From assembly GCF_014201875.1 (NCBI RefSeq), contig NZ_JACHFL010000012.1, positions 1-64,000 on the forward strand: a DNA stretch of 64,000 bases, in the 5' to 3' direction. This stretch comes from Deinococcus humi. GTDB lineage: Bacteria; Deinococcota; Deinococci; Deinococcales; Deinococcaceae. Every line of letters starts with the position of its first letter. Position 1 is the stretch's first letter. The translations under genes and the position numbers were made by a program. The notes beneath the pieces were generated by a model that saw only the letters and a program-made list of their open reading frames with translations, ran no database searches and was not told where the DNA came from. Positions 61,958-64,000 of the stretch are shown piece after piece.

Positions 61958-63000
61958 GCCCGTCTGAACAGGGCCGCCCCATCCTCCCGCTGGGTTTCCA
62001 GCAGTTCTCCGTGCCCGGCCAGATATTCGGCCAGCGCCGCCGTCTGGTCCAGCAGCAGGATGGCCTGAATGGACTTCAGGCGGGGATGCAGGGCGTGGGT
62101 CAGATCATGGAGGGTGATCGGCTCGGCGGCAGCCTCCAGCACGGCGCGTAACTTGTCATCGTAACGGTCCCGGAGTTGCTGGATCCGCGATCGCCAGTCG
62201 GTCATGGGGCCGTCGTGCCCGCCCAGGGCCACGGTTACGCCCTCCAGTTCCTCGATGCGATTCAGCGAGGCGAGGTAATGCTCCAGCCCCGCCCCCCGCT
62301 GAAACCGCCGGGGCATCAGAGGCGGCGAGTTGCGCGGCAGCAGATGATCGGCGCTCAGGAGCAGATCGTCCACGCGCAAGCAGACCTGCGAACCCTCATG
62401 GCCGGGGGTGTGGATCACGGTGAACACCCCGTCCAGCACGTCACCATCCCGCAAGGGCGTCTGCACCGTCACTGCCTCAGGCAGCATGGTATTTCGGGCG
62501 CGGCGGCGCAGACGTTCGGCATATTCCGCTTCGGTGCCAGCGCCCATCAGGCCCAGCCAACGAATATGGTCTTCCATGTCCGTCTGTCGCGCCACTGGAT
62601 CACCCTGCGGCCGTTCAATGGTCCCGACCGCTCCCTCGTGCGCGGCGACGGGCGCAGGCGTCCGGGTTCGCACGAACGGCAGCCCCGCCACATGGTCCGG
62701 GTGGGGATGCGTGACCACCACGCGGCTCAGCGTGTCCCATGACACCGCCTCTGCGTGCTCATGGCGGATGGCCGTCAGTCCGGCCTCCAGCGCGGCGGTG
62801 CTGGCCTCGTGGCTGCCGCCAGTGTCCACCAGCGCGGTGTATTCGGGCGCCTCGGGCTCGCCCCGCACCACCACAAAGACGTTCGCGGCGAAGTGCGGAA
62901 AAGCCGGCACGTTCAGCGTGTAGACCCGCGTGCCACCGGAGGTGACATGGCGGGCAGCAATCGGCGGAGCATGGACTGGGGTGGAGATGGGCGCACTCAT
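61954..63000 (-). CDS. MBL-fold metallo-hydrolase
   Basis: 348 residues. Metallo-beta-lactamase fold with THPHPDHVAGLPFV (HxHxDH motif), then VIHTPGHEGSQVCLRVDD and LLLSADHLLPRNSP as the following ligands, and a C-terminal winged-helix-like tail (HDLTHALHPRLKSIQAILL) seen in glyoxalase-II/LACTB2-like hydrolases. TAGGGT (63007–63012, complement) ends six bases before the ATG. Cotranscribed and coupled with the APH-family gene. Substrate unknown. Confidence 0.9.
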   Translation of the reverse strand: MSAPISTPVHAPPIAARHVTSGGTRVYTLNVPAFPHFAANVFVVVRGEPEAPEYTALVDTGGSHEASTAALEAGLTAIRHEHAEAVSWDTLSRVVVTHPHPDHVAGLPFVRTRTPAPVAAHEGAVGTIERPQGDPVARQTDMEDHIRWLGLMGAGTEAEYAERLRRRARNTMLPEAVTVQTPLRDGDVLDGVFTVIHTPGHEGSQVCLRVDDLLLSADHLLPRNSPPLMPRRFQRGAGLEHYLASLNRIEELEGVTVALGGHDGPMTDWRSRIQQLRDRYDDKLRAVLEAAAEPITLHDLTHALHPRLKSIQAILLLDQTAALAEYLAGHGELLETQREDGAALFRRA

Positions 63001-63373
63001 GGTCGCACCCTAGAGCAGTTGGCCCAGAGACAGCGTCATTTCCAGTCCGGTCACCGCGATCTGCGATCTATAAGCAATGTAGGCGCCGACCGGATACCGT
63101 TTGTTGAAGGATCTGATTCTTGCAGAGACCGAAATTCCCGAAGTAGAAAGTGGCTCCCCATTTTGGGATTCATGCCTGCCCTGATCGGACCGCACCAATT
63201 CGCCGACGGCCCCTGTGCTCACTGCAAATTCCGCGTTCCAACAATTCGCACAGGTTAAAGAGAGTATGGATGATTACTGAACAAGGCCATTAGGCAGAGC
63301 CTCAGGTGAGTATGCGATGCTTCCTTCACCAGCCGGACTACGTTCTGGTTGATCCATCCCCGGAGGACCACCT
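63001..63373. other. Gene-free stretch
   Basis: About 370 bp with no convincing gene: open frames on both strands lack start signals and resemble no family. It holds the leaderless promoter of the MBL gene at its left end and must include the promoter of the CTERM micro-protein at its right end; no clear -10 box could be assigned for that one. Confidence 0.5.
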
Positions 63374-63622
63374 ATGAAACGACTTGCTCAGTCCACACTG
63401 CTGTTCTCCCTGTTGCTTGTTGCGCCTGTCTCGGCTTTCGCCCAGACTGACACCACCACGGACACGACGACTACAAATACCACCACGGCTCCGGTCACCA
63501 CAGATGATGACGGCTTCGACTGGGGCTGGCTGGGGCTGCTGGGCCTGGCAGGCCTGGCGGGTCTGAGGCGCAGAGATGACCGTGCTTACCCCACGAACAC
63601 CACGGGAACCACGACGCGCTGA
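63374..63622 (+). CDS. WGxxGxxG-CTERM micro-protein
   Basis: 82 residues; GGAGG lies eight bases before ATG 63374. A signal peptide (STLLFSLLLVAPVSAFAQ) leads into a Thr/Asp-rich stretch (TDTTTDTTTTNTTTAP) and then the sorting-signal-like WGWLGLLGLAGLAGLRRRD, i.e. a WGxxGxxGxxG helix and an Arg cluster, ending in another Thr-rich tail. The order resembles the PEP-CTERM-like classes of surface sorting signals, but here the tail is longer after the Arg cluster. The mature part is only about 20 residues. Function unknown. Confidence 0.82.
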   Translation: MKRLAQSTLLFSLLLVAPVSAFAQTDTTTDTTTTNTTTAPVTTDDDGFDWGWLGLLGLAGLAGLRRRDDRAYPTNTTGTTTR

Positions 63623-63649
63623 TCGCGTCCCCGTCTGTAGCCCTTTTTG

Positions 63650-63700
63650 AAACCCTGCCCCGCTATTCCATGATTTGTTCATGGCAGGCGGAGCAGGGTT
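63650..63700. terminator. Long imperfect hairpin after the CTERM gene
   Basis: AACCCTGCCCCGC pairs with GCGGAGCAGGGTT (one mismatch), with CCATGA/TCATGG inside. There is no clear T-tract, so it may be a weak terminator or an RNA-stability element. Confidence 0.5.
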
Positions 63701-63788
63701 CATCATTGTGCTTGGGAGATGACGTAAAAGAGTCGCTCACTGTCGTGGATTAAGTGCAAAGAGCAAATGCCCTCTCTTTGTACCGGAG

Positions 63789-64000
63789 CTATATCAGTTT
63801 GTTTTCAGGGGCGAGCTGCCGGGCGGCAGCGCCAGCCACAAGTCCACCAGCCAGATACCACGCCACGGTTAGGAGGGGCGTCAATGGCGCCCTGGCTCCT
63901 GGCTGACGTCCCAATCCCATTGGCCGGGGCAGCGTCGCTGCTCCTAGACCAGCGGCCAGTCCTAGCCCCCCGCCGCGTCGCCATGCTCCCTGGCGTGCGC
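63789..64000 (-). CDS. C-terminal end of an unidentified membrane protein (starts beyond the window)
   Basis: One minus-strand frame is open from the window edge to a stop at 63789. The visible 70 residues (GLGLAAGLGAATLPRPMGLG, then TVAWYLAGGLVAGAAARQLAPENKLI) include at least one likely membrane segment. The frame is the most plausible of the three, but there is too little sequence to name a family. Confidence 0.45.
   Translation of the reverse strand, partial: ARQGAWRRGGGLGLAAGLGAATLPRPMGLGRQPGARAPLTPLLTVAWYLAGGLVAGAAARQLAPENKLI

Overview
The window is chromosomal DNA of a Deinococcus-like bacterium. Overall G+C is high. The gene set points to this genus: a NurA–HerA pair next to a radiation-genus repertoire, bacillithiol-type PIG-L deacetylases, desiccation-type ferritin-like Tat proteins, CAP and NPCBM surface lipoproteins, and many genes whose start codon lies 6–7 nt after a TANNNT -10 box (leaderless transcripts). 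I found no rRNA, tRNA, CRISPR array or complete insertion sequence.

Layout. 1–8.4 kb: a run of exported proteins: a partial NPCBM/beta-helix lipoprotein with a 57-bp in-frame tandem repeat, a strikingly AT-rich 0.9-kb gap, a malectin/Ig/propeller lipoprotein, a WD40 propeller, a delta-60-repeat lipoprotein and a choice-of-anchor-type lipoprotein. 8.5–17.3 kb: gamma-glutamyltransferase with a LysR regulator, a transglutaminase-like protein, a DUF255 thioredoxin-domain protein, and a bcp–rpiA–PIG-L operon. 17.4–25.6 kb: a large secreted pullulanase, a decayed ATPase/kinase remnant, and a four-gene osmoprotectant (glycine-betaine type) ABC transporter. 25.7–28.6 kb: nurA–herA, the DNA-end resection pair, with translational coupling. 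28.7–32.1 kb: anti-sigma, ECF sigma, tatA and two Tat-exported ferritin-like proteins, all on the minus strand. 32.3–37.9 kb: an RluA-type pseudouridine synthase, a DUF305 membrane protein with a copper-storage (Csp) protein, msrB, two CAP-domain lipoproteins, and a tautomerase operon. 38–45 kb: a MoxR/ChlI-type ATPase, a repeat protein made of GR(V/I)xGG units, and the glycine cleavage operon gcvT–gcvH–gcvP. 45–53 kb: a BshB2-like deacetylase divergent from three translationally coupled double-GNAT genes, an unknown HHD-motif protein, a PfkB sugar kinase, a further GNAT and a Mn/Zn-type ABC ATPase plus permease. 53–63 kb: a DUF2268 protein, an ABC-F ATPase behind a long leader, signal peptidase I, FKBP, a TM2 protein, a Met/Cys PLP enzyme, mscL, trmH and a coupled MBL hydrolase/APH-family pair. 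63.4–64 kb: a tiny WGxxGxxG-CTERM protein and the end of an unidentified membrane protein.

How the pieces relate. Much of the window serves envelope biology and stress protection: surface lipoproteins, Tat export, osmoprotectant uptake, mechanosensitive release, copper storage, methionine-sulfoxide and peroxide repair, and DNA-end processing. The most notable unexplained signals are the AT-rich palindrome-bearing gap at 1.34–2.28 kb, the sigma/anti-sigma–TatA–ferritin block, the ABC-F leader with a proline-rich upstream ORF, the three-hairpin insert inside the gcv operon, the GR(V/I)xGG repeat protein, and the CTERM micro-protein. All functional statements are from reading the sequence only; no database search was run.
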